Notes under the pieces: model-generated
What the model saw: only the letters and a program-made list of their open reading frames with translations
Told to the model about the DNA's origin: nothing
Database searches by the model: none
Source of the DNA: an uncultured Bacteroidia bacterium
Lineage (GTDB): Bacteria > Bacteroidota > Bacteroidia > Bacteroidales > F082
Assembly: GCA_902801625.1 (NCBI GenBank)
Contig: CADCJI010000014.1
Span: 62,001 to 126,000 of the forward strand
DNA: 64,000 bases
Direction: 5' to 3'
Position numbers and translations under genes: made by a program
Part shown: positions 7,021 to 15,244 of the stretch, one piece after another
Position numbering within the stretch: the stretch's first letter is position 1
Layout: each line of letters starts with the position of its first letter

Positions 7021-8805
7021 GTGGGTAAAGCCAAAGATAAAATCAACGGATGGATTGATCGCTTCAACGCTTGGCGCGCGACGCACATGACCGACCGTCG
7101 TTTCATGCTGATACTCAGTATTCCAGCAGGTTTCTTCGCTGGTGCGGCTGCTGTCATTATCAAGAAGTTGGCACACGGCATTCGCGATTTGGTCATCAAT
7201 GCGCAGTTCACCTACACCCACTTTCTTTATTTCATATGCCCCGCCATCGGTATCCTGCTGACCATTCTGTTCTGTAAGTACATCCTTAAGAAGGAAGTAG
7301 GTCATGGCATCCCGGGCATTCTTTATGCCATCTCGAAGAATAAGGGTAAGGTACATCATAGCAGCACTTGGTCGAGTATTGTTACCAGTGCTCTGACTGT
7401 TGGTTTTGGTGGTTCAGTGGGATTGGAAGGTCCAAGCGTGTCGACAGGCGGTAGCATAGGCTCAAATATTGCACAATTGCTGAAGCTTGACTATAAGCAC
7501 ACTATCTTGCTTATCGGCATGGGTGGAGCGGCGGCTTTGGCAGCCATCTTTCAAGCACCTATCACAGGTATTGTCTTTGCCCTTGAGGTGTTTATGATCG
7601 ACCTGTCGCTCAATGCTTTAGTGCCTATCATCTGCTCTTCGTTTGTCGCCATCTTGACCGCATATTGGTTCCTTGGCCAGACGGTGGAATATCCTGCGGT
7701 TATTGCCGAAGGTTTTATCCCAAGCAATGCCTTGTTTTATGTCGGTTTAGGCCTCTTTGCGGGACTGGTTTCGGCCTATTTCCTCAAGGTGACTTTCAGT
7801 GTGGAGAAGCGTTTCAAGAAGGTGCAGTCACCTTGGGTACGTTTTCTCGTTGGTGGTACGCTGTTGGGTATCCTTATTTTCTTATTCCCAGCGCTTTATG
7901 GCGAGGGCTACGAGGCCATCAACTCGGCTTTGCGCGGCGACTATAGTCCTGTTTTCGGCAATCCTTTGTTTGCTAGATTCAAGGATTTTGACCTCGTGGT
8001 CATTATCCTCTTTGCAGGTATGATTTTGCTGAAAGCCTTCGCCACGGCCTTCACCTTTGGTGCGGGTGGCGTGGGTGGCACTTTTGCTCCGGCCTTGTTT
8101 ATTGGTGCCTTCACGGGATTGTTTTTTGCTACCTTGGTCAACTATTTGGGTATAGGTAACTTAGATCCTGCCAAGTTTGCTCTTGTGGGTATGAGTGGCT
8201 TGGTGGCGGGCATGCTCCATGCACCTTTGACCGGCATCTTCCTTATTGCCGAAATCACCAATGGATATGCCCTTATCGTGCCCTTGATGATTGTGTCGGC
8301 ATTGGCCTACGCCATCAACAGGCTGTTTTTCAGCCATTCCATCTATACCAATGCTGTGGCGGAAAAGGGTGTTGAGGTGACACACAATAAGGATAAAAGT
8401 ATTCTCAATATGTTGGCTATCAACCAATTGATTGAGACCAATTTCAGTCCTATTGACCCGAATTGCACTTTTGGCGACCTGTTGCCTTTGGTGTCATCAT
8501 CGAAGCGCAACATCTTCCCTGTGGTTGATAAGGAAGGTTTCTTCTGCGGTCATGTGCTGTTCGACGATGTCCGTGGTATCCTCTTCGATTCAAGCCATTA
8601 CGACCAATCGATCCAGAATTATGCGGTCCTGCCCGATTATGTCATCCATCCTGAAGAGCCGATGGAAGAGATTGTGCATAAGTTCCAGAAGTCGGGCAAA
8701 TACAACATTCCTGTGATTCAGGAAGGCAAGTACTTGGGTTACCTTTCGCGCGCCAATGTGTTTTCGGCTTATCGTGCCATGATGAGTGAAATCTCGGAAG
8801 ATTGA
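7021..8805 (+). CDS. CLC-family chloride channel/transporter with CBS domains
   Basis: About 594 residues from the GTG at 7021. The membrane part has the CLC signatures GSVGLEGPSVSTGGS (with the gating Glu), GMGGAAALAAIFQAPITG and GAGGVGGTFAPALFIG. The C-terminal about 130 residues form a pair of CBS domains (IFPVVDKEGFFCGHVLFDDV and YNIPVIQEGKYLGYLSRANV) that sense nucleotides in related proteins. It moves chloride across the inner membrane, as channel or H+/Cl- exchanger. A GTG at 6949 is also in frame but would add residues unlike the family and would start inside a small palindrome, so 7021 is preferred; ATG 7087 is a third option. Downstream is a pair of palindromic repeats, then tadA on the other strand. 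Confidence 0.92.
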   Translation: MGKAKDKINGWIDRFNAWRATHMTDRRFMLILSIPAGFFAGAAAVIIKKLAHGIRDLVINAQFTYTHFLYFICPAIGILLTILFCKYILKKEVGHGIPGILYAISKNKGKVHHSSTWSSIVTSALTVGFGGSVGLEGPSVSTGGSIGSNIAQLLKLDYKHTILLIGMGGAAALAAIFQAPITGIVFALEVFMIDLSLNALVPIICSSFVAILTAYWFLGQTVEYPAVIAEGFIPSNALFYVGLGLFAGLVSAYFLKVTFSVEKRFKKVQSPWVRFLVGGTLLGILIFLFPALYGEGYEAINSALRGDYSPVFGNPLFARFKDFDLVVIILFAGMILLKAFATAFTFGAGGVGGTFAPALFIGAFTGLFFATLVNYLGIGNLDPAKFALVGMSGLVAGMLHAPLTGIFLIAEITNGYALIVPLMIVSALAYAINRLFFSHSIYTNAVAEKGVEVTHNKDKSILNMLAINQLIETNFSPIDPNCTFGDLLPLVSSSKRNIFPVVDKEGFFCGHVLFDDVRGILFDSSHYDQSIQNYAVLPDYVIHPEEPMEEIVHKFQKSGKYNIPVIQEGKYLGYLSRANVFSAYRAMMSEISED

Positions 8806-8815
8806 TGGTTCTTTT

Positions 8816-8872
8816 TCCGCCGACTATGTCATTCCTTGTTGAGGCTTGTGCGATTGGAATCTATAGGCGGCG
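8816..8872. repeat. Palindromic repeat, CTATAGATT...AATGACATAG family, copy 2
   Basis: CCGCCGACTATGTCATTCC (from 8817) faces GGAATCTATAGGCGGCG (to 8872). This is the family core in opposite orientation to copy 3, with imperfect GC-rich outer arms. Confidence 0.7.
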
Positions 8873-8899
8873 AGGTAAAGAATATGTGACTTTGCTGTC

Positions 8900-8961
8900 T
8901 TTTAAATGCATAGATTCCATGCCACCGCACAGCGGGATGTGGGAATGACATGCATTTAAAA
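8900..8961. repeat. Palindromic repeat, CTATAGATT...AATGACATAG family, copy 3
   Basis: Perfect 12-base outer arms TTTTAAATGCAT (8900-8911) and ATGCATTTAAAA (8950-8961) enclose the family core ATAGATTCCATGC...GGAATGACAT. It lies between convergent clc and tadA and may work as a terminator. Confidence 0.8.
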
Positions 8962-8967
8962 GCCTGC

Positions 8968-9408
8968 TTATCTTCTCTTCTTAAAGAACTCCGTCAGCAG
9001 CGAGAGACATTCCTCCCGCATCACGCCTGTTTCGGTCTTTGTCTTGGGGTGTAGCATATTGCCAAAACGCGAAAAGCCATTTTTCGGGTCATCAGCAGCC
9101 CAGACGACCTTGCCGATATGGGCATGACAAAGCGCACCGGCACACATGGGGCAGGGCTCCAAGGTGACATAGAGCGTGCATTCGTCCAAATACTTTGCAC
9201 CCAAGGCATTGGCTGCAGCGGTAATAGCCAGCATCTCGGCATGGGCGGTCACGTCGTTGAGGGTCTCGGTTTGGTTATGGGCACGGGCGATGATCTTGTT
9301 GTTGCACACCATCACAGCACCAATGGGGATTTCATCGGCCTCAAGGGCTTGCTGAGCCTCTTGATAGGCTTGTTTCATATAATATTCATCGGAGAAAACG
9401 GAGAGCAT
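8968..9408 (-). CDS. tadA: tRNA-specific adenosine deaminase TadA
   Basis: A 146-residue cytidine/deoxycytidylate-deaminase-fold protein with the zinc site HAEMLAI and PCPMCAGA, and the substrate-side segments PIGAVMV and NDVTAHAEM. TadA converts A34 to inosine in the anticodon of tRNA-Arg(ACG). Length is typical for bacterial TadA. It could be read as a general nucleoside deaminase, but TVYVTLEPCPMCAGALCHA-like context and the conserved N-terminus (YYMKQAYQEAQQA) fit TadA. It is a single gene on the minus strand and no close promoter is obvious. Confidence 0.92.
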   Translation of the reverse strand: MLSVFSDEYYMKQAYQEAQQALEADEIPIGAVMVCNNKIIARAHNQTETLNDVTAHAEMLAITAAANALGAKYLDECTLYVTLEPCPMCAGALCHAHIGKVVWAADDPKNGFSRFGNMLHPKTKTETGVMREECLSLLTEFFKKRR

Positions 9409-9451
9409 ATTATTTGATTTGTAGTGACGTAACGATTGCGTCTTCCAATGA

Positions 9452-10291
9452 TTACATTTTTGATAACAATGTCGTAGAACTAATTTCCATCTTGCTGAAA
9501 GCGAACCATTTCTTTCCTAAATCCTTCAATGATGCACCGATGTGATAAACGGTATCGTCAATCATAAGGAAACGGTCGTGTGAATCGGCAAAGACCTGAA
9601 CATCAATGGGTTCATATTGTGCATTATGCAGGTTGATGTTGGTTTGCAAAGCTGGACTTATCTGACGGGTATAAGCTGTTGCTTTGACATTTGGGGCGCG
9701 TTTATCAAGAAGTTTCAATACAGTATCATCCAAGTAGTTATCAATGAGTACAATATTTTTTTTTGCACTACGAATCAAGTTGCTGACAAACGCATGGGCA
9801 TCAAACACTTGACCTTCGAAGAAAATTCCCTCGACAGGTGGAAGTGATGTACGAACAAAAAAGTCTATTTTTTCGGAATGTTCAGCCAATAAGGCTTGCT
9901 GGTTCTCTAATTGGTTTTCAATCTTTAGAAGCCGTTGATTTATGGCGTAACCTTTTAATAAATAGTCCTTTAAGACTTTGTTTGCCCATTGTCGGAATTG
10001 GGTGCCACGTTGCGATTTGACACGATAGCCTACCGAAATAATGACATCAAGGCTGTAGAGTTTCACAGGACGGTCAGAAAAAGGAATGTGCAAAAAATGC
10101 ACATTGCTTTCTTGGTCAAGTTCTCCTTCTGCGAACACATTATTAATGTGTCGTGTTACGACGGTTCTATCTTTTTGAAACAATTCAGCCATTTGCGCTT
10201 GAGTGAGCCAAACGGTCTCTTCCTCCAAACGCACCTCAAGTTGCACATTTTCGTTTGGCTGATACAATATGATTTCGCCAGTTTGCTGCAT
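9452..10291 (-). CDS. RhuM-family protein with C-terminal HxRxxxxD motif
   Basis: A 279-residue protein. The N-terminal half is a RhuM/KilA-like DNA-binding domain: EETVWLTQAQMAELFQKDRT looks like a helix-turn-helix, followed by VTRHINNVFAEGEL and LYSLDVIISVGYRVKSQRG. A short helical linker with QLENQQALLAEHSEKI follows. The C-terminal part has HDRFLMIDDTVYHIGASLKD, which resembles a single phospholipase-D-like HxKxxxxD motif with Lys replaced by Arg. RhuM proteins were first named from a Salmonella pathogenicity island but are common in gut Bacteroidota and their role is not settled. It stands alone with its own promoter. Family is secure, function is not. Confidence 0.82.
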   Translation of the reverse strand: MQQTGEIILYQPNENVQLEVRLEEETVWLTQAQMAELFQKDRTVVTRHINNVFAEGELDQESNVHFLHIPFSDRPVKLYSLDVIISVGYRVKSQRGTQFRQWANKVLKDYLLKGYAINQRLLKIENQLENQQALLAEHSEKIDFFVRTSLPPVEGIFFEGQVFDAHAFVSNLIRSAKKNIVLIDNYLDDTVLKLLDKRAPNVKATAYTRQISPALQTNINLHNAQYEPIDVQVFADSHDRFLMIDDTVYHIGASLKDLGKKWFAFSKMEISSTTLLSKM

Positions 10292-10313
10292 GTTAATTCA
10301 TTGAGAAGTCCGA

Positions 10314-10346
10314 CAAAAATAATGTTTTTCTGTCAGTTATCGCAAA
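10314..10346 (-). promoter_or_regulatory. Promoter of the RhuM-family gene
   Basis: On the minus strand TTTG (10343-10346) is followed 21 bases later by TATTTTTG (10314-10321), close to the Bacteroidota TTTG-N19-TAnnTTTG arrangement, 22 bases ahead of the ATG. Confidence 0.65.
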
Positions 10347-10404
10347 TTTTGCGACAACTTGAACCGTCAAGTATTCCTTGACATTTGCAGTTAGTAGGTT
10401 TTTC

Positions 10405-11199
10405 CTATAACCTAATTTCAAACCCATCCCAATCCGGTCCCAACGGGAATTTCTGCCTGAAGCGTTCCAGCTTTTCGTAATCCAAGGTGCAATGTAGCAC
10501 GGCTTCTTGGTATGGCTCCGCCTTGGAGATGACCTCTCCCCGAGAATTGATGACCTGCGACTCACCACTGTAATGCAGGTCGTTGTCATCTTCGCCGACA
10601 CGGTTCACGCCTATCCAATAGGCTTGGTTCTCGATGGCACGGGCGACTAAGAGTGTGTTCCAAACCACCATCCTGGAGTCAGGGAAGTTGGCGAGATAAA
10701 AGGCCAAGTCGTATTCGTATTGTCCGTTCTCATAGCGGTTGCGCGCCCAAACAGGGAAGCGGATGTCGTAGCACACCATGGGTCTGATGCGCCATCCATT
10801 CAACTCCACAATCAGCTGTTTTTCACCGCGTTCCACCAATTTGTCCTCACCACCCATGGTGAAGGTGTGGCGCTTGAAATAGAGCTCATAGCTGCCATCA
10901 GGGCGCATCCAAACGAGGCTGTTGTAGTAATGCCCTTCGATTTCGAGAGGGAAGGTGGTGGCAATGACTGCTTCCTTTGCCTTGGCTTGTTCGCGCAACC
11001 AATGCATGGTCGGGCCATCGACGATTTCGGCAAATTGTTTCGGGTCGACGGGAAAAGCCGTGGTGAAGGTCTCGGGCATGAGAATCAGGTCAGTGTCAGG
11101 TTGTACCTGTTTCAGCAAATCGCTGAAATGTTGCAAATTAGCCGCCTTGTCTTCCCATTTCAGGTCGGCTTGGATGTAAGCGAGATTGAGGTTTTGCAT
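10405..11199 (-). CDS. Nitrilase-superfamily amidohydrolase (omega-amidase, YafV/Nit2-like)
   Basis: A 264-residue enzyme with the nitrilase Glu-Lys-Cys triad: LMPETF (Glu), LYFKRHTF (Lys) and MVCYDIRFPVWARN (Cys). The sequence after the cysteine (YDIRFP) is that of omega-amidases, which hydrolyse alpha-ketoglutaramate and similar repair substrates in the cytoplasm. Length matches the family and no signal peptide is present. The gene is divergent from a Nudix hydrolase; the two -7 elements are only 12 bases apart, so expression may be linked. It could act on other small amides. Confidence 0.88.
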   Translation of the reverse strand: MQNLNLAYIQADLKWEDKAANLQHFSDLLKQVQPDTDLILMPETFTTAFPVDPKQFAEIVDGPTMHWLREQAKAKEAVIATTFPLEIEGHYYNSLVWMRPDGSYELYFKRHTFTMGGEDKLVERGEKQLIVELNGWRIRPMVCYDIRFPVWARNRYENGQYEYDLAFYLANFPDSRMVVWNTLLVARAIENQAYWIGVNRVGEDDNDLHYSGESQVINSRGEVISKAEPYQEAVLHCTLDYEKLERFRQKFPLGPDWDGFEIRL

Positions 11200-11218
11200 A
11201 AAACTGAATGTTACAAAT

Positions 11219-11227
11219 GCAAAAATA
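11219..11227 (-). promoter_or_regulatory. -7 element for the omega-amidase gene
   Basis: TATTTTTGC on the minus strand, 19 bases before the ATG. It lies back to back with the element at 11240-11248. Confidence 0.65.
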
Positions 11228-11239
11228 GAAAATAAATCT

Positions 11240-11248
11240 TATTTTTGC
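11240..11248 (+). promoter_or_regulatory. -7 element for the Nudix-AsmA operon
   Basis: TATTTTTGC on the plus strand, 15 bases before the ATG at 11264. Confidence 0.65.
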
Positions 11249-11263
11249 GGAAAATAAGACATT

Positions 11264-11713
11264 ATGAGTTTTACCTACAATTATCCTCGTCCATGTGTTA
11301 CGACTGATTGTTTGATATTCAGAAAGATAGGTGATATTTGGCATCTGCTTTTGATTGAGCGGGGCAACGAGCCATTCAAAGGCTGTTGGGCTTTGCCAGG
11401 CGGTTTTTTGGAGATGGAGGAGGATTTGGACACATGTGCGGCACGAGAATTGCAGGAAGAGACTGGACTGACGGGCATCGAATTGCACCAGCTTTATGCT
11501 TTCGGCGCTCCAAACCGTGACCCGCGTCATCGTACCATCAGTGTAGCCTATTGGGGCGTTGACAACTTAGAACAACAAGCTGTAGGTAGTGATGATGCAG
11601 CCAAGGCACAATGGTTTGCCTTGGAAAAGTTGCCGAGTCTGGCCTTCGACCATGAGCAGATCCTGCAAAAAGCCCTGTCAAATAACGAAGTGGATAAAGT
11701 ATTAACTAGGTAA
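11264..11713 (+). CDS. Nudix hydrolase
   Basis: A 149-residue protein with a complete Nudix box GGFLEMEEDLDTCAARELQE followed by ETGL, and an N-terminal beta strand (CVTTDCLIF). The layout resembles the ADP-ribose pyrophosphatase/NrtR-like subgroup, but there is no C-terminal helix-turn-helix, so it is an enzyme only. It cleaves a nucleoside diphosphate linked to another group; the substrate cannot be told from sequence. It opens a plus-strand run with the lipoprotein (26 bases downstream) and the AsmA-like gene. Confidence 0.88.
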   Translation: MSFTYNYPRPCVTTDCLIFRKIGDIWHLLLIERGNEPFKGCWALPGGFLEMEEDLDTCAARELQEETGLTGIELHQLYAFGAPNRDPRHRTISVAYWGVDNLEQQAVGSDDAAKAQWFALEKLPSLAFDHEQILQKALSNNEVDKVLTR

Positions 11714-11739
11714 GATACAACAACTTAAATAACGAACCG

Positions 11740-12141
11740 ATGAAGAAGCTACTTCATTTCTTTCTATGCCTTATTGTCGCTTTGAGCTTCAGTGCATGTG
11801 GCGATATTTCCATTGATAACGGTTATGACGCTTCGATGCTGTATGGAAAGTGGCAAGAAGGCTCGGTTTTCGAGCATTATTATAGTTCCAATATAGAACG
11901 TGTTTTGCCCAATGGTGACACGGTACAAGCTAACGGCACCACATGGGATGAGGGCGATGATGTCAGTGAGGATGAGGCACAACTCTTCAACTGGACTTTG
12001 ACGGGTTCCACCTTGAAGCATGAACATGTGGGCACTTTTGTGATGATTCCCAAGGTTTACACCGTTACTTCACTCACTTCCAGTGAGTTGGTTTATGAGG
12101 ACGATTATGGAACGGCACATCATTTCTCAAAGGTTGAATAA
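11740..12141 (+). CDS. Small lipocalin-like lipoprotein
   Basis: A 133-residue protein with a lipoprotein signal (MKKLLHFFLCLIVALSFSAC, lipid-modified Cys at 20). A beta-rich body includes MLYGKWQEGSVFEHYY, LFNWTLTGSTLKHEH and SSELVYEDDYGTAHHF. That pattern (a GKW start, then strands with a 'ltssxLv' segment) is seen in many Bacteroidota lipocalin-like lipoproteins. It ends 5 bases before the AsmA-like gene, so the two are co-transcribed. The role is unknown; a periplasmic or outer-membrane location is likely. Confidence 0.75.
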   Translation: MKKLLHFFLCLIVALSFSACGDISIDNGYDASMLYGKWQEGSVFEHYYSSNIERVLPNGDTVQANGTTWDEGDDVSEDEAQLFNWTLTGSTLKHEHVGTFVMIPKVYTVTSLTSSELVYEDDYGTAHHFSKVE

Positions 12142-12146
12142 TAGGT

Positions 12147-15100
12147 ATGAAAAAGGCTTTAAAGATAACCGGCATTACCTTTGCCTCCCTTGTGGGGGTA
12201 GTGATTATTGTGGTTGGCATTGCTGTGGCCATGATTTCCTCTTCGGGACGGCTCACCAAGATGGTCAAAAAGTACGCGCCGGAGTTCATCACCTGCGAGA
12301 TGGAGTTGGGCAAGGCTGACCTCACCTGGTTCAAGACCTTCCCCAATGTAGGCATTGATATAGAGAATGTCGCTTTAATTAACCCAACGGCGGGTTCACC
12401 ATCCGATACTTTAGCCAATATTGATGACTTGGCAGTGGTGCTTGACCTCAAGAAACTGTTGAAAGAGAATGAGATAGTAATCAGAAAGTGCATCCTTGAA
12501 GATGCTTTTGTCAACCTGTATACGGATACGATTGGCAACAACAATTTCAATATCTTCAAACCAAATGAGGACAATGACACCACGAGTACCTTTGATTATT
12601 TGGTTGATATTGAGGAAGTCAAGCTGAAAAACACCACCTTGTTTTATACTGATGACCGCAATGGGATGACAACCCAAGCCCAAGGGCTTAACATGGATTT
12701 GAAAGGCAAGATGCTGGACAAGGACATTGATGCTGATTTGACCATGAATGCCAATGACTTAACCTTGAAAATGAAGGCTATACAATTGGCATTGAAGACT
12801 TTGAACCTCGATTTTAATGGCAAAATTGCGCAATTGGATCAAATCAATGGCACATTGAAACTAGCAACTCCCGACATCAACTTGAACCTAAAGGAACCTT
12901 ATCTTGAGAACGACTCGCTGAGCTTGAACCTGCCTTTGCAGTTCAACTTGAAAGACAAGAAGGGGCATCTTGACAAGGCTACAATTGGGATTAATCGCTA
13001 CCAATTTGATGTGGATGGCGAGGTGGAAATGGCCGATAACAACGACATCAACCTTGATTTAGTGCTGAATACCAATACTTTGGTTGTAGAAGATGTGTTG
13101 ACTTATCTTCCTGAAAAGGTGCAGAAAAAGCTAAGCCGCATCGAGTATTCGGGCAAGGCGACTCTCACTGATGTGGAGGTGAAAGGCACTTATAATGATA
13201 GTCTCATGCCTTTGATTAAGGCTAAGGTGTTGACCGACAATGTGAAAGTCAGCATGAAGCAATTGCCGTATCCCATCACTGAGGTCAACTTGGATGGCGA
13301 TTTGGACTTGGACCTCAACACTGATGCCAATAGCTTGACGGTCAACAGTGTGAAGGCCAAATTCAACCGAAGCAGCTTTACGGCTAGTGGCTTGGTCGAT
13401 GATTTATTGGGTGACATTGGCTTGAAACTCAAGGTGAAAGGCGATGTGCCGATGACGGATATTAAGAGCTTCCTGCCCAAGACAATGAAGTTGAACGGTC
13501 GCACCAACCTCGACTTGACTACCAACTTCACAGTTGAGCAGTTGATGAAGTCGCTCGATGATTACAACCTGAACCGCCTTTCGGCCAAGGCCAACCTGAA
13601 AGTCAAGGACTTCGCCTTGGACATGGACACCATTCATGCAAAGGCTCCTATGCTCAATGTGGGTTTGACCTTGCCGGCCTCAGCCAAACAAAAAGGACAG
13701 AAGGGTGCCTGCATCGCTCTCAATACCAGCCAATTGGATGCTCAAGTTGGCAAAGGCATCAAAGCTGATTTGAAGAATCCCGACATCAAGTTGTCGGCCG
13801 ACAACTTCAAAGGCGGGTTGGAGAAGATGCTGCTGAATGCCGACCTCAGGTTCAGCCATTTGGATGTGGACTACGACAGCATTACCGCCCATATTGATGC
13901 GCCGGCACTCACTTTCGTGACTACGCCCGAGAAGAAAGCCAATGGCATGAATGCCCGTGTTACCTTAGACGGCAAGCAGGTGGTGGCCAATATGGGCAAA
14001 GCCTATGTGTTGAACTCCAATTCGCTGAAAGTTGACGCTTCGGTGAAACAAAACAAAGCCAAGACGGACTTCCTCAACCAATGGAATCCCACTGCGGATT
14101 TCATTTTGGGCAATGCTGAGTTGCAGGTAGACGGTATCAGCGAGGACATCCGTATCAGTAATATCGATTTCCTATTCAATTCCAGCGAGTTGGACTTCAA
14201 GAAAAGCACCTTCCGCATCGGCAAGTCTGACATAAGTCTGCAAGGGAGTGTCATTGGCATCAAGGAGTGGATTGAAGACCATAAGAACCTGATGAAGGGC
14301 GAGATGCAAGTCACATCGAATATGATGGACATCAATGAGATCTTGGATTTGACCAGCGGGTTGGGTCATTCGGACGCTGAGCCCGTCGAAGCGACCGTTA
14401 CAGAAAACAAGGAAGACAACCCCTTCATGGTGCCTGAAGGTATCGATTTCAACTTCGTTCTCAATACGAAGAAGGCCTTGTACGACAACTTCGACCTGAA
14501 CAACCTCAACGGCACCATGACCGTGAAAGACGGTACGCTCATCTTGCAGGAAATCGGTTTCACCAACAAGGCTGCCGAGATGCAGTTGACGGCTCTGTAT
14601 CAGTCGCCGCGCAAGAACAACCTCTTCTTGGCTATGGATTTCCACCTGCTGAAGGTGCAGATCAACGACTTGTTGCAGATGGTGCCATACATTGACACAC
14701 TGGTGCCTATGTTGAAGACCTTCGACGGGCAGGCCGAGTTCCACATCGGTGCGGAGACCAACCTGAAGTCGAACTACGAACCCAAGATTTCCACCTTGCG
14801 TGCCGCTGCCGACATTGAAGGCAAAAACCTGACTGTGAAAGACAAATTCACCTTCACGAAGATTACCGACATGCTGGATGTCAGCACCAACGGAGAATAC
14901 CGTGTCGACAGCCTCGATGTGCAGCTCACCGCTTTCAAGAACGAAATCGATTTGTGGCCTTCGCAAATCGCGATTGGGAAATACAAGGTGACGGTTGACG
15001 GCCGAATGACCTTGGACAAGAATGGCGAATACCATCTCTCTGTGACCCAGTCGCCTTTGCCCGTGCGCCTTGGGCTGAAGATTTCAGGACCCTTCAACAA

Positions 15101-15230
15101 GCTAGAGTATAAGCTTGAAGACTGCAAGTATCCCAATCTCTACAAGCCCAATAAGCGCAGCGATACGGAACAGATGTACTATGAGCTGAAGAAGAAGATT
15201 GCCGACCGCTTGAAGGCGAATGTGAGGTAA
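12147..15230 (+). CDS. AsmA-family protein
   Basis: A 1027-residue protein with one N-terminal transmembrane helix (about residues 8-31) followed by the AsmA opening (RLTKMVKKYAPEFITCEMEL, FKTFPNVGIDIENVAL). A very long, repetitive beta-strand body follows with many alternating D/N and L residues (for example NVDLVLNTN-like and DLDLNTDANSLTVNS strands), then an AsmA C-terminal segment near GTMTVKDGTLILQEIGFTN. AsmA-like proteins span the periplasm as grooved beta structures and are linked to lipid transport between the inner and outer membranes. It is last in the Nudix-lipoprotein-AsmA run. Its stop is 14 bases from the stop of the convergent lipoprotein gene, and no terminator is visible there. 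Confidence 0.88.
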   Translation: MKKALKITGITFASLVGVVIIVVGIAVAMISSSGRLTKMVKKYAPEFITCEMELGKADLTWFKTFPNVGIDIENVALINPTAGSPSDTLANIDDLAVVLDLKKLLKENEIVIRKCILEDAFVNLYTDTIGNNNFNIFKPNEDNDTTSTFDYLVDIEEVKLKNTTLFYTDDRNGMTTQAQGLNMDLKGKMLDKDIDADLTMNANDLTLKMKAIQLALKTLNLDFNGKIAQLDQINGTLKLATPDINLNLKEPYLENDSLSLNLPLQFNLKDKKGHLDKATIGINRYQFDVDGEVEMADNNDINLDLVLNTNTLVVEDVLTYLPEKVQKKLSRIEYSGKATLTDVEVKGTYNDSLMPLIKAKVLTDNVKVSMKQLPYPITEVNLDGDLDLDLNTDANSLTVNSVKAKFNRSSFTASGLVDDLLGDIGLKLKVKGDVPMTDIKSFLPKTMKLNGRTNLDLTTNFTVEQLMKSLDDYNLNRLSAKANLKVKDFALDMDTIHAKAPMLNVGLTLPASAKQKGQKGACIALNTSQLDAQVGKGIKADLKNPDIKLSADNFKGGLEKMLLNADLRFSHLDVDYDSITAHIDAPALTFVTTPEKKANGMNARVTLDGKQVVANMGKAYVLNSNSLKVDASVKQNKAKTDFLNQWNPTADFILGNAELQVDGISEDIRISNIDFLFNSSELDFKKSTFRIGKSDISLQGSVIGIKEWIEDHKNLMKGEMQVTSNMMDINEILDLTSGLGHSDAEPVEATVTENKEDNPFMVPEGIDFNFVLNTKKALYDNFDLNNLNGTMTVKDGTLILQEIGFTNKAAEMQLTALYQSPRKNNLFLAMDFHLLKVQINDLLQMVPYIDTLVPMLKTFDGQAEFHIGAETNLKSNYEPKISTLRAAADIEGKNLTVKDKFTFTKITDMLDVSTNGEYRVDSLDVQLTAFKNEIDLWPSQIAIGKYKVTVDGRMTLDKNGEYHLSVTQSPLPVRLGLKISGPFNKLEYKLEDCKYPNLYKPNKRSDTEQMYYELKKKIADRLKANVR

Positions 15231-15244
15231 GCAAGTGCAGATTT

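Noticed and set aside
14172-15035. 287-codon open frame opposite the AsmA-like gene
   Set aside because: Composition is His/Gln/Val-rich as expected for a shadow of the coding strand; there is no start signal or known motif.
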